From contig CAZNDN010000080.1 in assembly GCA_964571815.1 (NCBI GenBank), positions 1 to 19,105 on the forward strand: a DNA stretch of 19,105 bases. Reading direction: 5' to 3'. The notes beneath the pieces were generated by a model, which was not told the DNA's origin, did no database searches, and worked only from the letters and a program-made list of their open reading frames with translations. The stretch is from CAZNDN01 sp964571815. GTDB taxonomy: Bacteria > Fibrobacterota > Chitinivibrionia > Chitinivibrionales > WJKA01. The translations under genes were made by a program, and so were the position numbers. This document shows, piece by piece, positions 1-7,237 of this stretch. The first letter of the stretch is position 1; every line of letters starts with the position of its first letter.

Positions 1-681
1 TTCGACGTCTTTCTTCTCACCGTAAATCACGAATCCTTCCCGGCCGTAATCGTCCACCACCCGCCGGTAGCGATCGTCGAAAAACGCCAGGCTTTGACGG
101 GTTACTCTGACACCGCGGCACCTGAGAGGATCGCAGCCGGGGAAATTGATGTTGTAGTAAGTGCCGCCACGCTTCGGATCGCTTTCCAGTGCAAGAACTC
201 TTTGCATGATCTCCACCGCTCGTTGAGCATAATCCTCGACATGCTCCCCGGCTTCTTCGCACACGGAAAACGCAAATGAGGGTATTCCCCACAACGCGCC
301 CTCACGCGCGGCCGCCACCGTGCCTGAGTAGAATCCCGATGTTCCGCTGTTTTCTCCGACATTCATTCCGGCAACCACGACATCCGGTTTGAACGCAAGC
401 AGTTCACACACCGCCAGTTTCACGCAGTCCGACGGTGTTCCGTCAACAGCGTATCCGGGCGCTTCGCCGTTGCCGGAGTGTTTGCGGCAACGAAGCGGTG
501 CATTGAAGGTGAATGCATGCCCGATACCGCTTCTTTCATCCCGTGGAGCAACAATCGACGTAGTGTAACCGGTTGCGTGCAACGCCCGGTGCACCGCGTT
601 CAAGCCCGGGGCCCCGAACCCGTCGTCATTGGTCAGCAGGACCGTTTTCCCGGGAGCCGGGCTTTGCCCTCTCTCAGACAT
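1..681 (-). CDS. surE: 5'/3'-nucleotidase SurE (3' end cut by window edge)
   Basis: SurE is a metal-dependent phosphatase acting on nucleoside monophosphates and related phosphoesters in the cytoplasm. The frame is open from an ATG at 681 to base 1 (227 residues); the family is usually about 250-270 residues, so the C-terminus lies outside. Family marks are clear: TNDDG at residues 17-21 (metal ligands D19, D20), ERSG at 49-52 (S51), VDGTPSDCVKLA at 79-90, GMNVGEN at 105-111 (N107), and YSGTVAAAREGA at 118-129 followed by GIPS. The start codon overlaps the gyrB stop by 8 bases (674-681), so surE is probably translated from the gyrB message. All expected metal ligands are present and nothing looks damaged. 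Identity is near certain from motifs; the role is from family knowledge. Confidence 0.96.
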   Translation of the reverse strand, partial: MSERGQSPAPGKTVLLTNDDGFGAPGLNAVHRALHATGYTTSIVAPRDERSGIGHAFTFNAPLRCRKHSGNGEAPGYAVDGTPSDCVKLAVCELLAFKPDVVVAGMNVGENSGTSGFYSGTVAAAREGALWGIPSFAFSVCEEAGEHVEDYAQRAVEIMQRVLALESDPKRGGTYYNINFPGCDPLRCRGVRVTRQSLAFFDDRYRRVVDDYGREGFVIYGEKKDVE

Positions 682-2590
682 CGAGGTTCTGCACCTTCGC
701 GGCGTTTTCTTCGATGAACCTTCGTCTGGGCTCCACCTCCTCGCCCATCAGGATGGTGAAAATGCGGTCCGCTTCAACCACATCCTCCAGTTTCACTTTC
801 AGTAAGTGACGCCACCGCGGGTTCATCGTGGTTTCGGCCAGTTGATCGGGATTCATCTCTCCCAGCCCTTTGTATCGCTGGACCGAAATGCCCTTGCGTC
901 CCTCCCACCCACGGAGGATTTCGTCCCGTTCATGATCGTTGAAAGCGTAGTGTTCTTCTTTCCCGCACTTGACCTTGTAAAGGGGGGGCTGTGCGATGTA
1001 GACGTGGCCGTGTTCAATGAGCCCCTGCATGTGCCTGAACAGGAAGGTCAGCAGGAGCGTGCGTATGTGCGAGCCGTCAACATCCGCATCGGTCATGATA
1101 ATGATTTTGTGGTAGCGCAGTTTCGAAAGCACAAACCCGTCTTCATCGTCCGGCCTGCCGAAACCGGTGCCCAAAGCCTGGACCATGGCCTGGATTTCAT
1201 CGTGCGAAATCACCTTGTCGATTCTGGCCTTTTCCACATTGAGTATCTTTCCCTTGAGCGGAAGTATCGACTGAAATTCCCTCTCGCGCCCCATCTTCGC
1301 GCTTCCTCCCGCACTGTCTCCCTCCACGAGGAAAATTTCGCACTTGGCCGGATCCGTTTCGGTGCAGTCGGCAAGCTTTCCCGGGAGCCCCCCGCCGTCC
1401 ATGACCGTCTTCCGACGCGCCAACTGGCGTGCCTTTCGTGCGGCTTCGCGCGCGATGGCTGAGCTGACGCATTTTTCGACGATATTTTTCGCTACCGCGG
1501 GGTTCTCTTCGAAAAACGTACTCAACGCCTCGTTGACCGACGACTCCACGACGCCCATCACTTCGGAATTACCGAGCCGGTGCTTCGTCTGTCCCTCGAA
1601 CTGAGGATTGGGAAGCTTGATACTTACCACGGCGGTCAGACCTTCCCGAAGATCTTCGCCGCGCAGCTCGACCTTGTTGTTCTTGAGCATGTTGTTTCGG
1701 GCGATGTAGCCGTTGATTGTTCTGGTAAGGGCCCGTTTGAACCCGGAGAGGTGCGCTCCCCCGTCAACCGTATTGATATTGTTGGCGAAGGAAAAAAGGT
1801 TCTCCGCGTACGAATCGTTGTACTGCATCGCGACCTCGATTTCCACCTGGTCTACGGTCTGATGCAGGTAAATGGGCTCGGCATGAAGCGGCGTCTTGTT
1901 TTCGTCGAGAAACTCAACGAATGTGACGAGTCCGCCGGGGTAACAGAAATCGTGCTGTTTGTCTTCGGTACGCTCATCGGTGATTGTGATCCGTATGCCC
2001 TTGTTCAGAAAGGCCAGCTCACGGAGCCGCTTGGAGAGAATGTCGAAGCTGAACTCCGTGGATTCGAACACCTTTGGATCGGGCATGAACGTGATACGGG
2101 TACCGCGTTTGTCGGTTGAGCCTGTCTCCTTGAGCTGCCCGACAGCTTCGCCGTCTTCAAAACGCAGAAAGTAAATGGTGTTCTGCCGGTGTATTTCTGC
2201 CTCCAGTGATTCGGAGAGTGCGTTGACGCAGGATATTCCGACGCCGTGGAGTCCGCCGGAGACTTTGTAGGTGGCGTTGTCGAATTTGCCGCCGGCATGC
2301 AACGTGGTCAATACCAGCTCCAGTGCCGACATGCCGGCTTCCTTGTGATGATCGACCGGTATGCCCCGGCCGTCATCGGTTACGGTTACCGATCCATTTT
2401 CGTGTATGACAACTTCAATGTTCGTGCAGTACCCCGCAACCGCCTCATCAATGGAGTTGTCCACTACCTCATAGACAAGGTGATGCAGGCCCTCGGGCCC
2501 CGTGCTGCCGATATACATCGCGGGACGTTTCCGCACCGCTTCGAGGCCTTTGAGGGCTTTGATGTTTTCCGCTCGGTACTCTGCGCTCAT
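674..2590 (-). CDS. gyrB: DNA gyrase subunit B
   Basis: This is the ATPase subunit of DNA gyrase, which with GyrA introduces negative supercoils. The protein has 638 residues, the usual length for the short GyrB class without the E. coli-type insertion. Seen in order: GHKL ATPase with EVVDN at 41-45, DDGRG at 72-76 and GGLHGVG at 112-118; the QTK loop at 334-336; and the TOPRIM part with EGDSAGG at 423-429, TDADVDGSH at 500-508 and YKGLGEMNP at 573-581. The frame stays open 66 codons further upstream, but the ATG at 2590 is chosen because an AAAGGGG ribosome site precedes it and MSAEYRAENIKALKGLEAVR is the normal GyrB N-terminus. The GyrB rather than ParE assignment rests on the recF/DUF721 context and the classic motif forms. 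It sits 19 bases after DUF721. Confidence 0.98.
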   Translation of the reverse strand: MSAEYRAENIKALKGLEAVRKRPAMYIGSTGPEGLHHLVYEVVDNSIDEAVAGYCTNIEVVIHENGSVTVTDDGRGIPVDHHKEAGMSALELVLTTLHAGGKFDNATYKVSGGLHGVGISCVNALSESLEAEIHRQNTIYFLRFEDGEAVGQLKETGSTDKRGTRITFMPDPKVFESTEFSFDILSKRLRELAFLNKGIRITITDERTEDKQHDFCYPGGLVTFVEFLDENKTPLHAEPIYLHQTVDQVEIEVAMQYNDSYAENLFSFANNINTVDGGAHLSGFKRALTRTINGYIARNNMLKNNKVELRGEDLREGLTAVVSIKLPNPQFEGQTKHRLGNSEVMGVVESSVNEALSTFFEENPAVAKNIVEKCVSSAIAREAARKARQLARRKTVMDGGGLPGKLADCTETDPAKCEIFLVEGDSAGGSAKMGREREFQSILPLKGKILNVEKARIDKVISHDEIQAMVQALGTGFGRPDDEDGFVLSKLRYHKIIIMTDADVDGSHIRTLLLTFLFRHMQGLIEHGHVYIAQPPLYKVKCGKEEHYAFNDHERDEILRGWEGRKGISVQRYKGLGEMNPDQLAETTMNPRWRHLLKVKLEDVVEADRIFTILMGEEVEPRRRFIEENAAKVQNLDV

Positions 2591-2609
2591 TGCTGCCCCT
2601 TTCCGGGAT

Positions 2610-2903
2610 TCAATAGAAGACAATGTCGCGAATTGTCGAACATGATGTACTCGTTCGTATCTGCCGGATAAGCCGTGATTTGAGGAAACTGATCTCCTGT
2701 CGCCACGACGCCGACGGGACACGTACAAAAAGCACCCCGTCTTCCGCACGCGTGCACTCCGTGACCTCCGCCAGCCGTGGTCCGGCAATGGAGGGCCAGC
2801 TACGCACTACGTCGTATTCCCGGCAGACAGCCAGATACCCCTTGTCGGCCAGCAGGGAATCGACTACGTTTCCAATCCGCTCCGGTTTGCGATACTTTTT
2901 CAC
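2610..2903 (-). CDS. DUF721 / DciA-like protein
   Basis: A 97-residue protein of the DUF721 family, whose characterised members (DciA) help load the replicative helicase DnaB in bacteria lacking DnaC/DnaI. The N-terminal part (IGNVVDSLLADKGY, then VVRSWPSIAGPRLAEVTE near residues 27-49) and the central FVRVPSASWRQEISFLKSRLIRQI have the spacing of the family: a KH-like fold with a W..I.G..L...T motif and a W..EL..lk..l segment. Translation starts at GTG 2903, which overlaps the recF stop as GTGA, so coupling to recF is likely. Placement between recF and gyrB is a known order in several phyla. The protein is short but within the range of single-domain members. Family membership is fairly sure; the helicase-loading role here is inferred. 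Confidence 0.85.
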   Translation of the reverse strand: MKKYRKPERIGNVVDSLLADKGYLAVCREYDVVRSWPSIAGPRLAEVTECTRAEDGVLFVRVPSASWRQEISFLKSRLIRQIRTSTSCSTIRDIVFY

Positions 2904-4009
2904 GAAACGGAGACCTTTCCCGTTTTCACTTCCATAATCGGCAGTTGTCGATCAAGCTCTTCCCTGCCCGAAGGTGTAGTGGCGAAAAGTTGCCCCCTCC
3001 CCTGAAGCACGGGCCATATCCTCTTCACGCGGGCATCGTCCAACTCCGCAAATACATCGTCCACCAGAAACAACGTGTTTCCCACGCCCAGCTCTTCCAG
3101 ATATGCCACCGAGCCGAGACGCAAAGACAGCGCGAGCGAGCGGGACTGACCCTGGGAAGCAAACACTTTTGCGGGCTGATCATTGATGCGTATTGTCAAG
3201 TCGTCCCTGTGAGGACCGATTGAGGAAAATCCGAGGTCCCGATCACGTTTTCGCGTTTCTCTCAATCCCTGTAAAAATACATCTTTCCACGACTTCTCAC
3301 TACCGTTTTCACCTCCGTTTTCCTCACTGATCGAGGGCCGGTATTCCAGGGCGCCCGTCTCGGCCCCGATGCTCATTTTTTCGCAAAAATCGGCAAAAAA
3401 CAGACCGAGACGTATCCCCAGGCTACGGCGGGATTCCATGATCGCCGCGCCGTGTTCCGCCATGCCTTCTTCGTAGATCCCGATGTGCAGGTCATCGCCG
3501 TGACGGGCGAGCAGTCGATTCCTGTTGAGCAGGTTTCCGCGGTACGCTACGAGATGGTCGAGATAGTCAGGCGATGCCTGACTCAGGAGCATGTCCATGA
3601 ATCCTCGTCTGTCGGACGGGCCTCCCTGGACCAGGCGCATGTCGTCGGGCCCGACCGCGACGACCCCGGCTGCACCAAACCACCTGGAAAGCACGTCAAT
3701 CCGCCGGCCGTCCCGCTGCATAGCCAACGATCCGTCGCGTCCCATCCCGATCGAAGCCGTGCTCGAACGTTCGGAACCACTCTCGCGGAACGTCCCGGCT
3801 ACGTGAGCGTACCGGCGGCCGATGCGTATCATTGTGCCGCGCCGGGCCCCTCGTTGAGAACGCCCCGTGCAGAGAACGTGAATGGCCTCCAGGAGGTTGG
3901 TCTTTCCCGAACCGTTGCTGCCTCGCAGAAGCACGCCCTCCGGCGGAAACGAAAGCGAAAGCGTTTCGTAGTTTCTGAAATCGGTGAGCTGGAGCTGCGC
4001 GAGGAACAC
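2900..4009 (-). CDS. recF: DNA replication and repair protein RecF
   Basis: RecF is an SMC-like ATPase that, with RecO and RecR, helps load RecA on gapped DNA. The 369-residue protein has the usual length. Seen: Walker A GSNGSGKTN at 30-38, the signature region FASQGQSRSLALSLRLG at about 283-299, Walker B LFLVDD at 313-318, and the D-loop AELD at 321-324. The start is GTG at 4009, preceded by GGAAGG at a spacing of 8, and the first residues (FLAQLQLTDFRNYE) match the RecF N-terminus. The gene ends in a GTGA overlap with DUF721. The upstream neighbour here is an FAD oxidase, not dnaN as in the common dnaA-dnaN-recF order, so this replication cluster has been split or rearranged. Confidence 0.97.
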   Translation of the reverse strand: MFLAQLQLTDFRNYETLSLSFPPEGVLLRGSNGSGKTNLLEAIHVLCTGRSQRGARRGTMIRIGRRYAHVAGTFRESGSERSSTASIGMGRDGSLAMQRDGRRIDVLSRWFGAAGVVAVGPDDMRLVQGGPSDRRGFMDMLLSQASPDYLDHLVAYRGNLLNRNRLLARHGDDLHIGIYEEGMAEHGAAIMESRRSLGIRLGLFFADFCEKMSIGAETGALEYRPSISEENGGENGSEKSWKDVFLQGLRETRKRDRDLGFSSIGPHRDDLTIRINDQPAKVFASQGQSRSLALSLRLGSVAYLEELGVGNTLFLVDDVFAELDDARVKRIWPVLQGRGQLFATTPSGREELDRQLPIMEVKTGKVSVS

Positions 4010-4057
4010 CTTCGATGCCTTCCGTGTGGTGGACCGCTCGAACCCGCCTCTTCGGCT

Positions 4058-4078
4058 CGGCGCCGTCAGGCGGCGCCG
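4058..4078 (-). other. Perfect 8-bp hairpin over the FAD-oxidase stop codon
   Basis: The 8-mer CGGCGCCG, itself a palindrome, occurs at 4058-4065 and again at 4071-4078, separated by 5 bases that hold the oxidase stop codon. As RNA this gives an 8-bp GC-only stem with a 5-base loop. There is no T-run after it on either strand, so it is not a classical intrinsic terminator. It may weaken read-through into recF or protect the 3' end of the upstream message. Structure is seen; function is guesswork. Confidence 0.4.
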
Positions 4079-5661
4079 TCAGGAAGAGGGCCGGTCTTCG
4101 ATTGACCGCCGGGTCCGGTGAACAGGTTTCCTCCGGCAAGAATCCACTCGGGGTCGAAGACCGATTTGACGGCCGCCATTTCCGCAAGGGGCCCGGGACC
4201 GACCATTGCGGCAAGGTAGTCGCGTTTGAGTTTGCCGATGCCGTGCTCGCCCGAAACACTTCCTCCGCTCCCGATGACATCCTTCATGATCCGCCGGTAC
4301 ACCTCCGCGGCCTTATCCATCTCATCCGGAGTGGCGGGAAGCAGGTTGCAGTGGAGGTGGTAATCCCCCAGATGGCCGAATATCACGTACTCGAGGCCGT
4401 GCTGCTCGATAAGCCGTATCCATCCGGACAGGGACTCCTCAAAAGCCTCGTGCGGCACGACGGCGTCGGTGCCGATCTTCCTGATAGAAGGATGTCGTGA
4501 TGCGCGGCCGGCGACGATAAGGTTGACAAGCTCCGGGATCGCGTGGCGAAAGGCTCGAAGACGCCGGCGCTCGCATTGGTCAAATCCACTCCAGGTAGTA
4601 TCGAGCGAAGAGCCCGAAGCGTCCAGGGCCTCTTCCCACGTTTCAAGCCGCTCCTCCAGCGATCCGTACCCCTCGTCGTATTCCCAGTATACGGCGGCGC
4701 CGGAGTCGGAAGGAAGGTCCGGGACCCGAAGCGTGGACTGGTCGGCGTGCCGACGCAGCAGCTCCAGTGCGGTCGTATCGAAGTATTCGATGGCCGTCAC
4801 ACCCTCTTGTGAACGGAGAAACGATGCGAAGGCAAAGGCGCGAGGGCGGTCCGGCAGGAAGCTTAGACCTGAAACCAGCTTCGGCCGCCGAACAAGACTG
4901 ACTTCAAGTTCGGCGAATATTCCAAGAGTTCCTTCTGCTCCGATAAACAAATCAAGTGCGTCCATGTCCTGGCGGAAATAGTATCCCGCAGCGTTTTTCA
5001 GAGGCGGCGTGCGATACCGCAACGGTTCCGTACGCAGTTGGCGACCCGATTCGGTTTCCACCTCTATGACCCCTGCCTCGTCAATCGGATGCTCCCCCCG
5101 ACGAAGCCGAAGAATGTCGCCGTCGGCCATCACCACGGTTGCGCTCCGCACATACTTCCGTGTCGGACCGTAGCGGAAACTGCGTGCGCCCGAAGCATTC
5201 GTGGCAACAGTGCCGCCCAATTGAGCGGTGTCCTCGGTGGGGTCAGGCGGATAGAACCACTCTCCGGCCCCCAACTGACCGGCCCCCTCGACCGGGTATT
5301 CCCATGCCGACGGATCGTTGAGAAAACGCTCGATTTCGGCAAGCGAAATGCCTGCTTCGCACAGCATGCTCGCCGAATCACCGGGACTTGCGTGAACACG
5401 CCGTATTTTGTTCATCTCGGCAAGCGAGATCACACCCTCTCCTTCCAGTGGCACCGCTGCTCCGGTAATGCCGGTCTGCGCGCCTACCGGCACCAGACCG
5501 CTCCATTGCTCCCGGTGTGCACGCGAGACGATTTCCCGGATATCATCAATCGATGACGGATAGTATACCGCCGACGGGACTCCGCCGCGGAACCGTGATT
5601 CGTCGTGCAGAACGTCCGAAGCTCTGTGAAGGATATTATCGGCACCCAGAATACTTTTCAT
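4066..5661 (-). CDS. FAD-linked oxidase, GlcD / D-lactate dehydrogenase type
   Basis: A 531-residue flavoprotein of the FAD_binding_4 plus FAD-oxidase_C class, which oxidises 2-hydroxy acids such as D-lactate or glycolate and passes electrons on. Seen in order: the PP-loop region VPVGAQTGITGAAVP at 57-71, QLGGTVATNASGARSFRYG at 147-165 (FAD contacts), LFIGAEGTLGIFAELEV at 238-254, the C-terminal FGHLGDYHLHCN at 428-439, and SGEHGIGKLKRDYL at 470-483, ending in GGNLF. The GHxGDxxxHxN motif has YH where many members have GN, a variant also met in this family. The start at ATG 5661 is chosen for the AAAGG upstream and the ATGA overlap with the preceding small ORF; the open frame further up is not oxidase-like. 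The substrate cannot be told from sequence. Confidence 0.9.
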   Translation of the reverse strand: MKSILGADNILHRASDVLHDESRFRGGVPSAVYYPSSIDDIREIVSRAHREQWSGLVPVGAQTGITGAAVPLEGEGVISLAEMNKIRRVHASPGDSASMLCEAGISLAEIERFLNDPSAWEYPVEGAGQLGAGEWFYPPDPTEDTAQLGGTVATNASGARSFRYGPTRKYVRSATVVMADGDILRLRRGEHPIDEAGVIEVETESGRQLRTEPLRYRTPPLKNAAGYYFRQDMDALDLFIGAEGTLGIFAELEVSLVRRPKLVSGLSFLPDRPRAFAFASFLRSQEGVTAIEYFDTTALELLRRHADQSTLRVPDLPSDSGAAVYWEYDEGYGSLEERLETWEEALDASGSSLDTTWSGFDQCERRRLRAFRHAIPELVNLIVAGRASRHPSIRKIGTDAVVPHEAFEESLSGWIRLIEQHGLEYVIFGHLGDYHLHCNLLPATPDEMDKAAEVYRRIMKDVIGSGGSVSGEHGIGKLKRDYLAAMVGPGPLAEMAAVKSVFDPEWILAGGNLFTGPGGQSKTGPLPDGAA

Positions 5662-5888
5662 GTCGTTGCCTTTGCCCTGCTTCCGCTCGCATACCGGTCT
5701 TGTCCGCAACCAATCCGCGCAGCCTCCGCCCGCAGCGTGGCCATGCGCACCAACGAGGAGCTTTCGTTTCCGCCTGAGACCGCCGGAGCCTGCCCACTCC
5801 CTTTCTCCGCTGCCGCACTTACGGAACGTGCACCCCTTTTCTGTAGCCGGACCACGAACGTGTGATGGGAAACGCCGAGGACCCTCAC
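5658..5888 (-). CDS. Small unknown protein, coupled on both sides
   Basis: A 76-residue ORF starting at GTG 5888, which overlaps the stop of the upstream sensor-like gene as GTGA, and ending in a TGA that overlaps the oxidase start as ATGA. Two exact 4-base overlaps are the main reason to believe it is translated; it has no ribosome site of its own, as expected for coupling. Codons favour G/C at the third position and purines at the first. It is basic, with no membrane segment. I do not recognise a family. The stretch RSVSAAAEK...SGGNESSSLVRMA (about residues 21-50) faintly recalls the spacing of a HAMP linker, so this may instead be a decayed or shifted remnant of the downstream part of the sensor gene. 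Confidence 0.5.
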   Translation of the reverse strand: MRVLGVSHHTFVVRLQKRGARSVSAAAEKGSGQAPAVSGGNESSSLVRMATLRAEAARIGCGQDRYASGSRAKATT

Positions 5889-6661
5889 AGCAAAGGAGCA
5901 AGAGGGGAAAGGCTGGTGGGCCGATCAAGGAGAAGGTAGAGGACCGGCGCATCCCCGTCCTCACCCCTGTACGAAAGCCTCAGAGTATCCGCCTGAAAGG
6001 GTGTATCATTGATAATTACTTCATTGTCGGACAACGGAGACATGGTCTCGATCCCGTCGCCGCCGATAAGCCCGCCGTCTTTTTGCAGAAGAAGGTTCGA
6101 AACCGAAGCGGGGGTGAGTGAGTTCAGGAACGACTCGTCCACCTCGACGCCCCCCAGGCACCAAAAGGTGCGCTCGGCAATCGTGAAGTCTATTCTCGAC
6201 TGGAGGGTGAGTACCTTGCGCCCCCGGATATTGTCCATCACAAACACCGGTTGTTCCTCAAGCATTTCGGCCTTGCGTGCCGCACTTTTGCCCACGCTTG
6301 CCGGGAAATGGCCGGAAGAAAGCAGTCTGAACGAGGAGTCGGTCACCTCCAGCAGCGAGAAGCCCATGGGACCCATGAAGCGGGAGGCGATTTCCGAGAT
6401 TTCGGAAGCGGACCGCTGCTGTTCGACCAGCAGTTTCATGGAAAAGCCCCTGTCGGCGGCCACTTGCGCCGCAAAGGCACGAAGACGCCGGCTCAACCGG
6501 GCTTGATAATCCTGAAGACACTTCCCCGTGGTCTGCCGTGCATCCACGAGCCGGACTGCTCCATGCTTCCGGTGGAGTTGCGTTACCCTGCCTTTCGAAA
6601 TCGCAAACATCATTGCCGCGCCCGCCAGGATTGCCGCAGCATGCGTCAGAACCGTCCTCAT
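5885..6661 (-). CDS. Membrane-anchored sensor-like protein, no output domain
   Basis: A 258-residue protein with one N-terminal hydrophobic segment (residues about 5-24, LTHAAAILAGAAMMFAISKG) followed by an alpha/beta region of about 210 residues. The helical start (ARLSRRLRAFAAQVAADRGF, then SEISEIASRFM) and the strands that follow (GFSLLEVTDSSFRLLSSG; FTIAERTFWCLGGVEVDESFL; LLLQKDGGLIGG) resemble the extracytoplasmic Cache-type sensor of histidine kinases and chemoreceptors. Normally a second membrane helix and a HAMP plus kinase or GGDEF domain would follow DRPTSLSPLAPLL, but the frame stops there. The start overlaps the pgsA-like stop (ATGA). It is either a genuine sensor-only protein or a truncated receptor. 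The Cache call is by pattern only. Confidence 0.6.
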   Translation of the reverse strand: MRTVLTHAAAILAGAAMMFAISKGRVTQLHRKHGAVRLVDARQTTGKCLQDYQARLSRRLRAFAAQVAADRGFSMKLLVEQQRSASEISEIASRFMGPMGFSLLEVTDSSFRLLSSGHFPASVGKSAARKAEMLEEQPVFVMDNIRGRKVLTLQSRIDFTIAERTFWCLGGVEVDESFLNSLTPASVSNLLLQKDGGLIGGDGIETMSPLSDNEVIINDTPFQADTLRLSYRGEDGDAPVLYLLLDRPTSLSPLAPLL

Positions 6662-7024
6662 CGTTGCACCCCCGTGGTTGATTTTTCAAGCTGCGCCGCT
6701 CCGTCAAGAGCATACTGAACGGCGGATACCGACGTGAATACGGTGGCCAGTCCGAACACCGCGGGAAATACGGCTGTCGAAAGATCCAGCAGGATCCAGG
6801 CAATAACGCCCATCTGAAAAAATGTGGCCGCCTTTCCACTCAATCGGGGATGAACAACAACATCGCCCGTCACGTGATGGATAAGCAGCGCTCCGCCCAC
6901 CAGAACGACGTCGCGGCTGATGACCAGCAGCATGAACCACACCGGCAGACCCATGCCAATGCCGAAGGGTCTGGCCAGGAGAATAAGTGCCGACAGTGAT
7001 CCTGTTGGGAAGATTCAGAGGCAT
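6658..7024 (-). pseudogene. CDP-alcohol phosphatidyltransferase (pgsA-like) with internal deletion and frame break
   Basis: The C-terminal half of a PgsA/CDP-OH_P_transf protein is plain: an open frame from about 7014 reads SLSALILLARPFGIG, then LPVWFMLLVISRDVVLVGG, then VHPRLSGKAATFFQMGV, matching the family's P.W...L..ISRD and GK..T..Q blocks with three or more hydrophobic segments. The canonical N-terminus MPLNLPNRIT starts at ATG 7024 but in a different frame, and a TGA (7015-7017) closes the C-terminal frame just above. About 60-70 residues are missing, including the whole catalytic motif DGxxAR...Gx3Dx3D. As written, the gene cannot make an active enzyme. This is either real decay or a local assembly deletion near a contig join. 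The stop overlaps the next gene as ATGA, so the operon frame downstream is intact. Confidence 0.8.
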
Positions 7025-7077
7025 AGGAGATAATGCCGTTGTGCGACTCGGGATTGGATCGGGTGCCGGAACACTAC

Positions 7078-7107
7078 AAAATAAACCCACGGAATGCGCT
7101 GCCGCAA
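7078..7107 (-). promoter_or_regulatory. Possible sigma-70 promoter for the left operon
   Basis: TTGCGG (7107-7102) and TATTTT (7083-7078) are separated by 18 bases, about 55-60 bases before the pgsA-like ATG at 7024. The -35 box matches four of six and the -10 four of six. It is the best candidate between the terminator at 7171-7203 and the first gene of the left operon. No good Shine-Dalgarno precedes the ATG at 7024. Confidence 0.3.
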
Positions 7108-7131
7108 GAAGGGGAGAACGCACAAGACGAG

Positions 7132-7155
7132 CATCGGAGAGGTACTTCTCCGATG
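7132..7155. other. Perfect 9-bp inverted repeat downstream of the terminator
   Basis: CATCGGAGA (7132-7140) and TCTCCGATG (7147-7155) form a perfect 9-bp stem with a 6-base loop. There is no T-run on either side. It lies between the terminator of the CBM9-like gene and the promoter candidate of the left operon, so it could be a back-up terminator, a 3'-end stabiliser or a protein-binding site. Confidence 0.45.
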
Positions 7156-7170
7156 GCGATCCCGGGGTAA

Positions 7171-7203
7171 TAAAAAAAGGGAGGCGAAAATTGCCTCCCT
7201 TTC
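7171..7203 (-). terminator. Intrinsic terminator of the CBM9-like gene
   Basis: On the minus strand the stem AAAGGGAGGC (7202-7193) and GCCTCCCTTT (7185-7176) pairs over 10 bp around a 7-base loop and runs straight into a T-tract (7178-7172). It starts about 35 bases after the stop codon of the CBM9-like gene. All the features of a rho-independent terminator are visible. Confidence 0.9.
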
Positions 7204-7237
7204 GAGATATTCATTCGGTCGATCGTGACGATCCCAC

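Noticed and set aside
806..1462. 218-residue plus-strand ORF inside gyrB
   Set aside because: It is a shadow of gyrB, whose motifs lie on the opposite strand.
2591..2788. 66-codon upstream extension of gyrB
   Set aside because: It overlaps DUF721 in another frame, has no GyrB likeness, and the ATG at 2590 has a good ribosome site.
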